DNA of 59,861 bases from Bacteroidales bacterium. GTDB lineage: Bacteria > Bacteroidota > Bacteroidia > Bacteroidales > P3. Shown piece by piece: positions 26,146 through 35,749 of the stretch; position 1 is the first letter of the stretch, and every line of letters starts with the position of its first letter. The notes beneath the pieces were generated by a model, which saw only the letters and a program-made list of their open reading frames with translations, was not told the origin of the DNA and ran no database searches. The stretch spans positions 1-59,861 of the forward strand of contig JAKSMR010000013.1 in NCBI GenBank assembly GCA_024400495.1, in the 5' to 3' direction. The position numbers and the translations under genes were made by a program.

Positions 26146-28980
26146 ATGAAAGATAACGAACCTAAGATAGAAGTGCTGGGAGCCCGTTCCCACAATTTGC
26201 AGGACGTCGATATCGACATTCCTCGCAACAAGCTTGTCGTCTTTACCGGCCTGAGCGGTAGCGGCAAGTCGTCGCTAGCCTTCGACACCATCTATGCCGA
26301 AGGGCAGCGCCGCTATATGGAGACCTTCTCTGCCTATGCCCGCCATTTTATCGGCAATATGGAGCGTCCCGACGTCGACCGTATCAACGGGCTCAGCCCC
26401 GTCATCTCCATCGAGCAGAAGACCACCAACAAGAACCCTCGCTCTACCGTAGGTACCGTCACCGAGATCTACGACTTCGTGCGTCTGCTCTACGCTCGTG
26501 CCGGAGAGGCTGTGTCGCCCGTTAGCGGCAAGCCCATGGTGAAATATACCGAGAAGCAGATCCTCGACCTCATTACGGGCCAGTATAACGGCCACGACAT
26601 CATGGTTCTGGCTCCATTGGTCAAACGTCGCAAAGGACACTACCGCGAGCTCTTCACCCAGGTGGCAAAGAAAGGATTCCTCCGTGTGCGCGTAGATGGC
26701 GAGATCAAAGAACTGGTCTTCAATATGCAGGTCGACCGCTATAAGACCCACGATATCGAGCTCGTTGTCGACCGTGTGCGCGTCTCCGAGAGCGAGAGCT
26801 GCCAGAAACGCCTGCAAGGCGCCGTCTCCACAGCCTTCAAGCAAGGCAAAGGTGTGCTGATGGTGCTCGACGGCAACGATGTGCGCTATTTCTCTCGTCT
26901 GCTTATGGACCCCGACTCGGGAATCTCCTTCCCCGAGCCCGAGCCCAATACCTTCTCCTTCAACTCCCCTTATGGTGCTTGTCCCAAGTGCAATGGCTTG
27001 GGCGAGATTACCGAGGTGGACCTCACCAAGATCATCCCCGATCCCAAGAAGAGCATACGTGGCGGCGCCCTTGACGTGTTCGGCAAATATTCGGCCAACA
27101 ACCCCTTCTACCGCCAGCTTGAAGCTTTAGGCAAAGACTATGGGTTCACCCTCGACGACCCCATCGACAACCTTACCGACGAGGCCAAGAACGTCATCCT
27201 TTATGGCTCCAGCAACTTCATCGATATCTCCGACCCCTACGACGACGGCTATCAAGGCGGCTTTCAGGGCATCGTCAACTATATCACCCAGATGGCCAAC
27301 GAGGAGAGTTCGGCAGGTCTGCAGAAATGGGCTGCCAGTTTTATGAACCCCATCCCTTGTCCCGAATGTCACGGCACACGCCTCAAGCACGAGTCGCTCT
27401 GCTTCCTCATCGATGGCAAGAATATTGGCGAGGTGGCTCAGCTGGACCTCACCCAGCTCTACGAGTGGATCAACACCCTCGAGGATAAGCTTGACGACCA
27501 GCGCAAGGCAGTAGCCCACGAGATCATCCGCGAGATCGCCACCCGCACCAAATTCATGCTCGATGTCGGAATTGGCTATCTCTCCCTCGCCCGAAGCAGC
27601 AAGTCGCTCTCCGGTGGCGAGAGCCAGCGCATCCGTCTAGCCACCCAGATCGGCGCCAAGCTGGTCAACGTGCTCTATATCCTCGACGAGCCCTCCATCG
27701 GTCTCCACCAACGCGACAACCGCAAGCTCATCAACGCCCTCAAGGAGCTGCGCGACCTGGGCAACTCCGTCATCGTTGTTGAGCACGACCGCGATATGAT
27801 CCTTGCTGCCGACCATGTGGTCGATATCGGACCAGGAGCGGGCGTGCATGGAGGCAAGATTGTCGCCGAAGGTCCCATCGACAAGTTCCTTACTAACCGA
27901 ACCACCACTTGCGACTATCTCAACCGCATCAAAGATATCGCTATCCCGGAGCGCCGTACCCTCAAAGGACGCAAGCATCTGGTCCTCGAGGGCGCCACGG
28001 GAAACAACCTCAAGGATGTCACTCTCGACTTCCCCTTGGGTGTATTTGTTTGCATCACAGGCGTTAGCGGCAGCGGCAAATCCACCCTCATCAACGAGAC
28101 GCTCCATCCCATCCTTAACGCCCATTTCTACCATTCCCAGAAACGGCCGCTTCCATACAAGAGCATACATGGAATAGAGAATATCGACAAGGTCATCGAG
28201 ATCGACCAGTCGCCCATCGGCCGCACCCCTCGTTCCAACCCCGCCACCTATGTGGGTATCTTCGACGAGATACGCCAGCTTTTCGCCCAGCTCCCCAGCG
28301 CCAAGATACGTGGCTACAAGCCGGGCCGCTTCTCCTTCAATGTCGCCGGCGGTCGTTGTGAGACCTGCAAAGGTGCCGGCGTGCGCACCATAGAGATGAA
28401 CTTCCTCCCCGATGTCTATATCAACTGCGAGGTCTGCAACGGCAAGCGCTACAACCGCGAGACCCTCGAGATACGCTACAAAGGCAAATCCATCGCCGAC
28501 GTCCTTGATATGACCGTCAACGAGGCTGTGGAGTTCTTCGAGCCCCTGCCAAAGATCGCACGTAAGCTCAGAGCCATCCAGGATGTCGGACTCGGCTATA
28601 TCACCCTCGGCCAGCAGAGCACCACCCTTAGCGGAGGCGAAGCCCAGCGCATCAAGCTTGCCGCCGAACTCTCCAAGACCGATACCGGAAACACCCTCTA
28701 CATCCTCGACGAGCCCACTACCGGTCTCCATTTCGAAGACATCCGTATCCTCCTCGGCGTGCTGGAGAAACTGGTGGAGAGGGGCAATACCGTCCTTGTT
28801 ATTGAGCATAATATGGATGTCATCAAGGTTGCCGACTATATCGTTGATATGGGACCCGACGGCGGACGCGATGGCGGACGTGTTGTCTTTTCCGGTACCC
28901 CCGAGGAGCTGGCCCGACGCGAAGACTCTTTTACCGGCATCTACCTCAAGGAGGAGTTGGAAGCCGGCAAGAAGAAATAA
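26146..28980 (+). CDS. uvrA: Excinuclease ABC subunit A
   Basis: Nucleotide excision repair damage-recognition ATPase, 944 aa, normal length. Two ABC-type ATPase modules: Walker A GLSGSGKSS near residue 33 and GVSGSGKST near 643, signature motifs LSGGESQRIRLA and LSGGEAQRIKLA, and DEPSIGLH and DEPTTGLH Walker B regions. Zinc-binding CPKC...CPEC and CETC...CEVC motifs are intact. The C-terminal tail is lysine-rich. A 108-bp gap upstream contains a run of ten C residues. Confidence 0.98.
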   Translation: MKDNEPKIEVLGARSHNLQDVDIDIPRNKLVVFTGLSGSGKSSLAFDTIYAEGQRRYMETFSAYARHFIGNMERPDVDRINGLSPVISIEQKTTNKNPRSTVGTVTEIYDFVRLLYARAGEAVSPVSGKPMVKYTEKQILDLITGQYNGHDIMVLAPLVKRRKGHYRELFTQVAKKGFLRVRVDGEIKELVFNMQVDRYKTHDIELVVDRVRVSESESCQKRLQGAVSTAFKQGKGVLMVLDGNDVRYFSRLLMDPDSGISFPEPEPNTFSFNSPYGACPKCNGLGEITEVDLTKIIPDPKKSIRGGALDVFGKYSANNPFYRQLEALGKDYGFTLDDPIDNLTDEAKNVILYGSSNFIDISDPYDDGYQGGFQGIVNYITQMANEESSAGLQKWAASFMNPIPCPECHGTRLKHESLCFLIDGKNIGEVAQLDLTQLYEWINTLEDKLDDQRKAVAHEIIREIATRTKFMLDVGIGYLSLARSSKSLSGGESQRIRLATQIGAKLVNVLYILDEPSIGLHQRDNRKLINALKELRDLGNSVIVVEHDRDMILAADHVVDIGPGAGVHGGKIVAEGPIDKFLTNRTTTCDYLNRIKDIAIPERRTLKGRKHLVLEGATGNNLKDVTLDFPLGVFVCITGVSGSGKSTLINETLHPILNAHFYHSQKRPLPYKSIHGIENIDKVIEIDQSPIGRTPRSNPATYVGIFDEIRQLFAQLPSAKIRGYKPGRFSFNVAGGRCETCKGAGVRTIEMNFLPDVYINCEVCNGKRYNRETLEIRYKGKSIADVLDMTVNEAVEFFEPLPKIARKLRAIQDVGLGYITLGQQSTTLSGGEAQRIKLAAELSKTDTGNTLYILDEPTTGLHFEDIRILLGVLEKLVERGNTVLVIEHNMDVIKVADYIVDMGPDGGRDGGRVVFSGTPEELARREDSFTGIYLKEELEAGKKK

Positions 28981-29053
28981 TGTAGAGGTAAACTCTAATG
29001 GATTCGAAAAAAGACAAAGAGCAACAGACAAGAATAACAATACTATTTGGCCT

Positions 29054-30205
29054 ATGCTGATTCTGATCTACCTCCTCCTCGTCCCCTGGCTGGTCATCAG
29101 GCTCTCCAAGCGATGGCGCTGGATCGACAAAGTCAGTCCTATGACCGTGCTCTATGCCATCGGCCTTGTGGTCGGCAATATAGGTTTGGTCGGCGACCGT
29201 GCTTTCGGCCTCTGCAACACCACATCCTCCCTTGCTGTCCCGCTAGCCATCCCCCTCATGCTCATGGGTTGCAACCTCAGCAGCTGGTCCACAGGCAAGG
29301 CGCTCAAAGTATTCCTCACAGGCATCGTCTCTGTCCTCATCACTACCGTGGCAGGCTTCTTCCTCTTTAGCGGTCACGGGACGTTGGAGTATAGGGATTA
29401 TGCTCAGGTCTGTGCCGTTGCTACGGGCATCTATACCGGCGGCATCCCCAACATCGGAGCCATAGCCAAAGGGGTAGGCATGGGCAACGAGCTCTACCTT
29501 ATCGTCACCTCCAGCGACCTCATCATTACCGGTCTCTACCTTCTCTTCGTCATCTTCTTTGGCAAGCAGGTCTTCCGCAAGATCCTGCCCGCTACAAGTC
29601 CTGCCTCAAAAGCCGGCGCCGCAGTTATAGAACAGGAGGAGACCAAAGCAAAACCCTTCTCCCGTCAGCATTGGAGAGGCTCTCTGCTCCTCATCCTCCT
29701 CACCATTGCCATCGCCGCCCTCAGCTATGGCCTCGCCCTGCTCCCTAGCATGGGAGGAGAGGTCAACATGACTGTCCTTATTCTCCTTCTCACCACCCTG
29801 GCCATCGGTGCCTCCTTCCTCAAGCCCGTCAGGCGGCAGACCCAGTCCTTCGACATGGGGCTCTATTGCGTCTATGTCTTCTGCCTTGCCATCGCCACCA
29901 TGGTCAATGTGCGCGACCTCCACCTTGCCGACAACCTCACCATCCTCTACTACATCCTCTTCATCATCTTCGGCTCCCTGGTGCTCCAGTTCCTCTTTGC
30001 CAAGCTGCTCAGGATCGACGGCGACTCCGTCCTCGTCTCCTCCGTAGCCCTCATCAACTCTCCGCCCTTCGTGCCCCTCGTTGCCGCCCTGCTGGAGAAC
30101 AAAGATGTCGTCTTCCTAGGTGTCAGCATCGGCCTCTTGGGCTATATGATAGGCAACTATCTCGGCATCGGAATCTATCATGTCCTCATGCTTTTTGGAG
30201 GGTAA
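29054..30205 (+). CDS. DUF819 family membrane protein
   Basis: Polytopic inner-membrane protein of 383 aa with about ten hydrophobic spans and glycine-rich half-membrane motifs (GIYTGGIPNIGAIAKGVG; SSVALINSPPFVPLVAALL), as in DUF819 (YjcL-like) proteins, presumed transporters of unknown substrate. The first Met at 29054 gives a normal N-terminus. The frame is open back into uvrA, so an alternative start codon slightly upstream is possible. It starts 73 bp after uvrA. Confidence 0.82.
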   Translation: MLILIYLLLVPWLVIRLSKRWRWIDKVSPMTVLYAIGLVVGNIGLVGDRAFGLCNTTSSLAVPLAIPLMLMGCNLSSWSTGKALKVFLTGIVSVLITTVAGFFLFSGHGTLEYRDYAQVCAVATGIYTGGIPNIGAIAKGVGMGNELYLIVTSSDLIITGLYLLFVIFFGKQVFRKILPATSPASKAGAAVIEQEETKAKPFSRQHWRGSLLLILLTIAIAALSYGLALLPSMGGEVNMTVLILLLTTLAIGASFLKPVRRQTQSFDMGLYCVYVFCLAIATMVNVRDLHLADNLTILYYILFIIFGSLVLQFLFAKLLRIDGDSVLVSSVALINSPPFVPLVAALLENKDVVFLGVSIGLLGYMIGNYLGIGIYHVLMLFGG

Positions 30206-30273
30206 TTTGCATTTTTTAACACACCTTTTTGCAATCTTTGCGCATAAAAGGGCACAAAATGATAAAAATATCG

Positions 30274-30281
30274 TATCTTTG
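30274..30281 (+). promoter_or_regulatory. Promoter -7 box for the 30.3-kb lipoprotein
   Basis: TATCTTTG, 49 bp before the ATG at 30331. No well-placed -33 TTTG is visible. Confidence 0.6.
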
Positions 30282-30330
30282 CATCGTGGATCATCAATAA
30301 ACAAGAAACAAAACTTTAAGATATAATAAT

Positions 30331-30816
30331 ATGAAATTCATCAAGTTATTCCTCCCTATGGTTGCCGTGGCCCTTATGGCTATCGGATGCACAAAAGAGT
30401 ACATCACCATCGAACAGCACATGGATGGCAGCCAGATTGCCACCACCTATTGTGAAATCAACCCCATTGAATGGGAACCCAACAGCGATAGCTCTTATTG
30501 GTATGCCACCTTCGAGTGCACCAGCATCACTAAGGAAGCTATCGACAACGGCATCATCCTTGCCTATTGTATCGAGAACGGTACCGACAACCTCCTTCCC
30601 TACATCATCCCCATGTGGGACAACACAAACAACGTATGGTACATGGAGAATATCCGCTTCGACGTCAACTACGACGAGGTCCAGAAGAAAGGCTATATCA
30701 CCTTCATCCTCGAGGACTCCGATTTCGGCGCAACAGCCTCGGTACAGAACCTGTTGAACAGCCGCTACACCTTCCAGATGAAAGTGTGTGTCATCACAAA
30801 TATGGGTCGCCGCTAA
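30331..30816 (+). CDS. Hypothetical lipoprotein
   Basis: Protein of 161 aa with a type II signal (MKFIKLFLPMVAVALMAIGC, Cys20). The rest is a small beta-rich domain with aromatic and acidic residues (WEPNSDSSYWYATFECTSITKEA). Similar short lipoproteins occur in many Bacteroidales, but I recognise no named family. It has its own promoter box and a strong terminator, so it is an independent unit. Confidence 0.75.
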   Translation: MKFIKLFLPMVAVALMAIGCTKEYITIEQHMDGSQIATTYCEINPIEWEPNSDSSYWYATFECTSITKEAIDNGIILAYCIENGTDNLLPYIIPMWDNTNNVWYMENIRFDVNYDEVQKKGYITFILEDSDFGATASVQNLLNSRYTFQMKVCVITNMGRR

Positions 30817-30841
30817 CAGCTCCCGATTTTTGATCTAATAT

Positions 30842-30873
30842 AAAAACACAATCCGGTCAGGGTTGTGTTTTTT
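30842..30873 (+). terminator. Rho-independent terminator
   Basis: AAAAACACAATCC and GGGTTGTGTTTTT pair around a five-base loop, ending in a T run, 25 bp after the lipoprotein stop. Confidence 0.85.
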
Positions 30874-31109
30874 GTTGGACGTAATCCTGGGGCCGTAGAC
30901 GCGAGTTTTTGTCGGGGGGGGCTGTGTTTTCCCCTTGGGCGGGTTGTTCGCAAGCCCTGGCCGCTATTTGGGTGTTTCTCTAAGGCGCTATGCCTCCCGT
31001 TGGTGCCTCCGTCCTCGGCAAGGAAATCCAACTAGCCCGGAAGGCTGTCGCCAAGCACAGTAGAACGTGGGGCCTTGTAGAGAAGAGATGGTTCTCAAAA
31101 CAACCTGGC

Positions 31110-31277
31110 GTTTCAGTTTCAGTTGTCTCAATTAAAAATAAGGCATACACTATCCTCCTGTTTTTCTTTCTATATTCTTTATAACTTATTAATAATTAAT
31201 TATATATAATAATAAATATATAGAGTAAGAAAACTGCACCTCTCAAAAAAAACAACTGAAACAACTGAAACTGAAAC
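31110..31277. repeat. 17-bp perfect inverted repeat around an AT-rich core
   Basis: GTTTCAGTTTCAGTTGT at 31110-31126 is the exact reverse complement of 31261-31277. The right arm is preceded by an extra partial copy (AACAACTGAA). The 134 bp in between are strongly AT-rich. The spacing and arm length resemble invertible promoter segments of Bacteroidales, but no recombinase gene is near. Confidence 0.85.
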
Positions 31278-31421
31278 ATTCTCCCAAGATGCTGTTTTTC
31301 TAAAAGGCTTATTTACAGTAAGGTATAGTCGGGTGACCTCTGTTTTGCCCAAGGTGTCTGTCCTCGTAAAGGGCGCAAAACGCCTCAAAACGCCCCTTCC
31401 CAAAGGCGCGGAAGACATGAT

Positions 31422-31613
31422 CTAGCCCCCATCCCCGATTTTCTTTCTCTTTTTTTGCACATTTGAACGGAGCGGGATTTCCCCCTCTTCGACCAAATTT
31501 TGTAGGAACTGAGCGGAGTTGTGGCCGGATTTGTTCCCCAAAGAGGCGTCGGCAAGGTTGAACTGCCCAATCTCCAAGAGGCACTTTGCCGCGACTTCGG
31601 CTTTTGAGACCAT
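31422..31613 (-). pseudogene. Possible short gene or gene remnant
   Basis: A 63-aa frame starting MVSKAEVAAKCLLEIGQFNL and ending in a basic tail (NVQKKRKKIGDGG). Its composition looks more protein-like than the overlapping frames, but it has no promoter, no neighbour and no family I recognise. It may be the remains of a longer mobile-element gene. Weak call. Confidence 0.25.
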
Positions 31614-31731
31614 CGGTTGTCCGTCCGCGTGTTCTCTCGTAAGGCATAGCTACCGTCCGTTGCGGCAGCCGGTAGCGTCTGGATAGCATATGGGAAGCAC
31701 CTCGAACAGGGCGGGTAGCATCCCGAATTTG

Positions 31732-31797
31732 AGGCGCTAGATAGGCATTAAGCAGGCGCTAGATAGGCGCTAGCCTGCCTCCGAGGGGAGGCTAGGT
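31732..31797 (+). repeat. 11-bp tandem repeat array C
   Basis: AGGCGCTAGAT (31732), AGGCATTAAGC (31743), AGGCGCTAGAT (31754), AGGCGCTAGCC (31765), one degenerate unit (31776), then GGAGGCTAGGT (31787) back in phase. The 17 bp before the array, TAGCATCCCGAATTTGA, resemble those before array D. Confidence 0.9.
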
Positions 31798-31989
31798 GCT
31801 CGTTGCCGGCTCTTTGGCGGGCTAGGGGAGTGGCAACGTCCGACATCACGTATTGCGCTCTCTGCAGATGGCGGCATTGATGCTTGTTTGGGTATGTGTA
31901 ACATGTTTGTTATGTGCGTGTTAGCGCGCGCGTTAATATATTGTTGAAAACTATATTATAAAATATTGGTGTTAACAAGAAAATAGTTG

Positions 31990-31997
31990 TATCTTTG
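31990..31997 (+). promoter_or_regulatory. Promoter -7 box for the T9SS-exported protein
   Basis: TATCTTTG with ATTGG placed 20 bp upstream as a poor -33 element. It implies a leader of about 250 nt before the ATG at 32254. Confidence 0.7.
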
Positions 31998-31999
31998 CA

Positions 32000-32253
32000 T
32001 CATCAAGATTGTCCGCAAAGAAGGTCCTTCCGCGACGGAACTTGTTGTGTTACCAAGCGATATGTCCCCAAAACGAGGGGATTCGTTGGCGCCAAAACCG
32101 AGATGCTGCCCGCAAATAATGGTGGCAGGAAAGGGGGAACGATGGTCGATGCGCACAATCCTGAGGAGAGATAAGAAGGTCAATCCGTATAACAAAGTTA
32201 AATTATTATAAAGCCGATGTGTCCGATGGTTGATAACTGGACTTTTTGAAAGA
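32000..32253 (+). promoter_or_regulatory. Long, partly structured 5' leader
   Basis: It contains GAAGGTCCTTC (32020-32030), the hairpin TCCCC-AAAACGA-GGGGA (32065-32081) and the perfect palindrome TTGGCGCCAA (32086-32095). I do not recognise a known riboswitch. Confidence 0.4.
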
Positions 32254-35200
32254 ATGAAAAAAGTATTATGCGCTGTGATGGCTGTGCTGATGCTCTCTTC
32301 GATGGCTATGGCCCAGAGGAGTCTCGGCACCCCTGTGACCAGGGAACTGGCCGTCAAGGCTGGCTCGATGAAGCCTGCCAAGCTACATGAGAGCAAGGCT
32401 GCCGTTGCCGCTCCTGCCTCCAAGGACGTGATTTCGACGTTCCCCTATGTCGAGAGCTTCGAGAACGGTTCCAGCAACTGGACCCTCGTTGATAACGACA
32501 ACGACGGCAGCACCTGGAGCCTGAGCACCACTTTGGGTGGAACTTGGGGCATCCATACCGGAAACGACTGCATGATCTCGGGTTCCTACGACCCCAATCT
32601 GCAGGTCGCCCTCACCCCCGACAACTGGATGATCAGCTCGCAGATCCAGCTTCCCTCCGACGCTACCGACTTTGTCCTCTCCTGGTGGGATGCCGCTCAG
32701 GATCCCGACTATCCTTCGGAGCACTACTCGGTTTACATCGCCACCAGCAATACCGTGGCTGCCCTCTCCGCAACCACACCCGTGTTCTCCACCACGCTTA
32801 CCTCCGATGCATGGACCAAACGTACCGTGGATCTGAGCTCCTATGCTGGCCAGAGCATCTATGTCGCCTTCCGTCACCACAACTGCACCGACATGTTCTT
32901 CATGAAGATCGACGACGTGCGCATCGGCGGCCCCGAAGCTCCTTCGGTAAGCATTACCGCTCCTCTGATGGCAGAAAGCAACACCCCCGTGCAGCTTAGC
33001 GCTACCGTTAGCGGCGCCACCTCTGTAGTGTGGACCCTCAACGGCGCTACCCCTGCCACCGCCACCACCAACGACGTTACCGCTACCTGGGCTACCGCCG
33101 GCATCTATACCGTAGTTGCTACCGCTACCAATAGCGTAGGCTCGGCTTCCGATAGCGCTACCATCGAAATCTACACCTGCGAGACCATCAGCACCTTCCC
33201 CTTCATGCCCAACCTGGCTAACGGATTAGGCTGCTGGACCAACCGCTCCGACTCCACCGCCGGCATGGGCTGGACGTCTGCTGGCGACGTAGAAGGCCTC
33301 GACGAAGGCTCTGTAGCTTCGTTCTCGGCTCAGTCGATCTTCGGCATCTTCATGATGGACGTTCCTGTTGACAACTGGCTCACCAGCCCCCAGATCGACA
33401 TCCCCGCTACTGGCGAATACGAGCTCTCCTGGGAGGTGAAACCCTTCGAACCTGCTTATGCTGGCGACCACTATAGCGTTTATGCTATCGTGAACAACCA
33501 GCCCGTAGTGCTCTTTAGCGAGACTCTCAACAGCAACATGACCACCTGGGAACATCGTGTGGCTAGCCTCTCCAACTATGCCGGCCAGACCATCCGCGTG
33601 GCATTCCGTCACCACGACAGCCAGGGCGGCTATGTCATCCTCCTCGACCAGATTGGCATCGACACCCTCTCCGCTCCTCTCGTAAGACTGCAAGGCCCCG
33701 CCTATGCTAAGGTCGACCAGGCTGCCACCTTCGTAGCCAACAGCGGCAACGCTAGCAGCTACACCTGGGTAGTGGACGACGCTTCCTTGAGCGAGACCAC
33801 CAACGTGCTGACCCACACCTTCACCACCCCCGGCAACCATACCGTCGTGGTTACCGCACACAATAGCGTTGGCTCCACAACCGACTCCCTGACCATCGAG
33901 GCCATCGAGTGCCAGACTATCAACACCATTCCTTTTACCGAAGGTTTCGAGAATCAGATCCTCTGCTGGGAGACCGTAAGCATGGACGCTTCCAACGATC
34001 AGCAGTTCGGCATCGTCGCCCAGGATCAGGACATCCAGGCCCACTCCGGCACCCAGATGTTCCGCTTCAGCAGCTATGCTCAGGCTTCTGACTTCAACCA
34101 GTACCTCATCACCCCCGAAATCGAACTCAATGATACCGTGGCTGTGAAGTTCTGGTACATGGGCTACAACACCGCCGACGCCTTCCGCGTGCTCTATTCC
34201 ACTACCGGCAACCAGCCCTCCGACTTCACTCACGTGCTGGCTGACTACCCCTCCGTTCCTACTACTTGGACCATGTTCGGCGCTCTGCTTCCTTCCGAGG
34301 CTAAGTATGTTGCCATCAACTACTACGGCGACTATCAGTACTTCCTCTATGTTGACGACTTCGAGATCAGCGAACTGACCGCTCCTACTGCAACCATCAG
34401 CGCTCCCGCCTCCGCTTGGGTGAACAACGAGGTTACCATCAGCGCCAATGCCGTGATGGCCGACACCTACAGCTGGTCTGTCGACGGCACCGCCCAGAGC
34501 AGCACCACCAACACCTTGAGCTACGTGTTCACCACCACCGGCAACCATACCGTTGAGCTTACCGTAGGCAACAGACAGGGCACCGCTACCGTCTCCGCTA
34601 CCATCGAAGTGAAGGCTTGGGGCGACACCATGTACTACGACAACGGCATCTTTGAAAACGCTATCGGCACCGGCGGCGAAATCTTCTGGGCTATCAAGTT
34701 CAATCCTGCCGACCTGCAGGGCCGCAACTACCTTACCCGCGTGCTCTTCTACTCTCCCGAAAATGGCAACGGCGCCTACGACGTGAGAATCTATCAGGGT
34801 GGCGAAACTGCTCCCCAGACTCTCGTCGGACAGCAGAACTACAACTGCGGCCAGTCGGAATCGTGGCAGAATGTACGCCTCGACCGCTCGGTACAGATTG
34901 ACGCTACCAAGAGCCTCTGGGTAGTGCTCCATACCACCTCCGTTGAGTATCCTGCTGCAGGAGCCGCTTTCGACGGCAACTACAACAGCAGCTGGGCTTC
35001 CATCGACGGCCAGACCTGGGGCTCTGTACAGGAGCTCTCCGACGGCGCTCTCAGCAACAGCTGGATGATCCGCGCTATAACCGCCAGCGAGGCTCTCGGC
35101 ATCGACGAGGTACAGGGCTTCGAGATGGCTCTCTATCCCAACCCCACCTCCGGCCGCATCAACATCGTGGCCGAAGGCATCGAGATGGTTGAAGTGCTCG

Positions 35201-35331
35201 ACATGAACGGTCGCATCGTGATGACCCAGAAGAGCAGCAGCCTGAACCTCGGCGGCTTGGCCAACGGCATCTACATGGTTCGCGTAATTAGCGAGAATGG
35301 TGTAGCTATGCAGAAGGTCGTGAAGAAATAA
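32254..35331 (+). CDS. T9SS-exported protein with choice-of-anchor J and PKD-like repeats
   Basis: Large surface or secreted protein, 1025 aa. Signal peptide MKKVLCAVMAVLMLSSMAMAQ. Three modules open with variants of FPYVESFENG, FPFMPNLANGLGCW and IPFTEGFENQILCW (choice-of-anchor J, jellyroll), alternating with PKD-like Ig folds (ATNSVGSASDSATIEI, AHNSVGSTTDSLTIEA, VGNRQGTATVSATIEV). The last about 75 residues form a type A T9SS sorting domain (YPNPTSGRINIV ... LANGIYMVRV ... VVKK). It is exported by the Por secretion system and probably binds glycans or other cells; the ligand is unknown. A strong terminator follows. Confidence 0.9.
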   Translation: MKKVLCAVMAVLMLSSMAMAQRSLGTPVTRELAVKAGSMKPAKLHESKAAVAAPASKDVISTFPYVESFENGSSNWTLVDNDNDGSTWSLSTTLGGTWGIHTGNDCMISGSYDPNLQVALTPDNWMISSQIQLPSDATDFVLSWWDAAQDPDYPSEHYSVYIATSNTVAALSATTPVFSTTLTSDAWTKRTVDLSSYAGQSIYVAFRHHNCTDMFFMKIDDVRIGGPEAPSVSITAPLMAESNTPVQLSATVSGATSVVWTLNGATPATATTNDVTATWATAGIYTVVATATNSVGSASDSATIEIYTCETISTFPFMPNLANGLGCWTNRSDSTAGMGWTSAGDVEGLDEGSVASFSAQSIFGIFMMDVPVDNWLTSPQIDIPATGEYELSWEVKPFEPAYAGDHYSVYAIVNNQPVVLFSETLNSNMTTWEHRVASLSNYAGQTIRVAFRHHDSQGGYVILLDQIGIDTLSAPLVRLQGPAYAKVDQAATFVANSGNASSYTWVVDDASLSETTNVLTHTFTTPGNHTVVVTAHNSVGSTTDSLTIEAIECQTINTIPFTEGFENQILCWETVSMDASNDQQFGIVAQDQDIQAHSGTQMFRFSSYAQASDFNQYLITPEIELNDTVAVKFWYMGYNTADAFRVLYSTTGNQPSDFTHVLADYPSVPTTWTMFGALLPSEAKYVAINYYGDYQYFLYVDDFEISELTAPTATISAPASAWVNNEVTISANAVMADTYSWSVDGTAQSSTTNTLSYVFTTTGNHTVELTVGNRQGTATVSATIEVKAWGDTMYYDNGIFENAIGTGGEIFWAIKFNPADLQGRNYLTRVLFYSPENGNGAYDVRIYQGGETAPQTLVGQQNYNCGQSESWQNVRLDRSVQIDATKSLWVVLHTTSVEYPAAGAAFDGNYNSSWASIDGQTWGSVQELSDGALSNSWMIRAITASEALGIDEVQGFEMALYPNPTSGRINIVAEGIEMVEVLDMNGRIVMTQKSSSLNLGGLANGIYMVRVISENGVAMQKVVKK

Positions 35332-35362
35332 TCCACTTCCTTGAGTCAGTCTGACTCCTACC

Positions 35363-35396
35363 AAAAGGAGGGCTCCAATAGTGGAGCTCTCCTTTT
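35363..35396 (+). terminator. Rho-independent terminator
   Basis: AAAAGGAGGGCTCC (35363-35376), loop AATAGT, GGAGCTCTCCTTTT (35383-35396), followed by more T residues. It ends the T9SS protein transcript. Confidence 0.9.
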
Positions 35397-35568
35397 CTTT
35401 TAGTAGTCTATAGCGCTATTGCCGAGAAAACGGCCCACCCATATTCCCCCTAAACAGATAGTTCCATAGGCAAACGGCTTTTTTTACATCAAAGAGCGTT
35501 AGTTTGTTCAAGAACAATTATGTTTTTTGCAACCGGGAGAGATTTTTTTAAGAAAAGGAGCCTTGAAT

Positions 35569-35599
35569 TTTGTTATTTCAATTTTTTTTTGTATTTTTG
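35569..35599 (+). promoter_or_regulatory. Promoter (-33/-7) of the calycin-like gene
   Basis: TTTG at 35569-35572, a 19-bp spacer, then TATTTTTG at 35592-35599. The leader would be about 145 nt. The gap from 35400 to here holds nothing else recognisable. Confidence 0.8.
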
Positions 35600-35749
35600 C
35601 TTGTCTCGGTTTCTATACGACTTTTTGTTATCTGGTTGAGATATAGCGAGAAGACTATGGGCTCTCTCCCGAAAAGTGTTTGAAATTGATTTTTTTCCAA
35701 CCTCGGTAGCAGTTGTCCAGGTTGATAAATATATAGACGTCTTAGCTTC

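Larger units (their letters stand above)
30874..31989. other. Gene-free island 1 (1.1 kb)
   Basis: No intact gene is recognised. It holds, in order: a GC-rich stretch, a 17-bp inverted repeat around an AT-rich core (31110-31277), a short minus-strand open frame (31422-31613) and 11-bp array C (31732-31797). The order resembles island 2 at 50.8-52.1 kb. Confidence 0.7.

Noticed and set aside
33226-35364. A 712-aa open frame opposite the T9SS protein
   Set aside because: Antisense shadow of a repetitive coding region; no signal, no domains.
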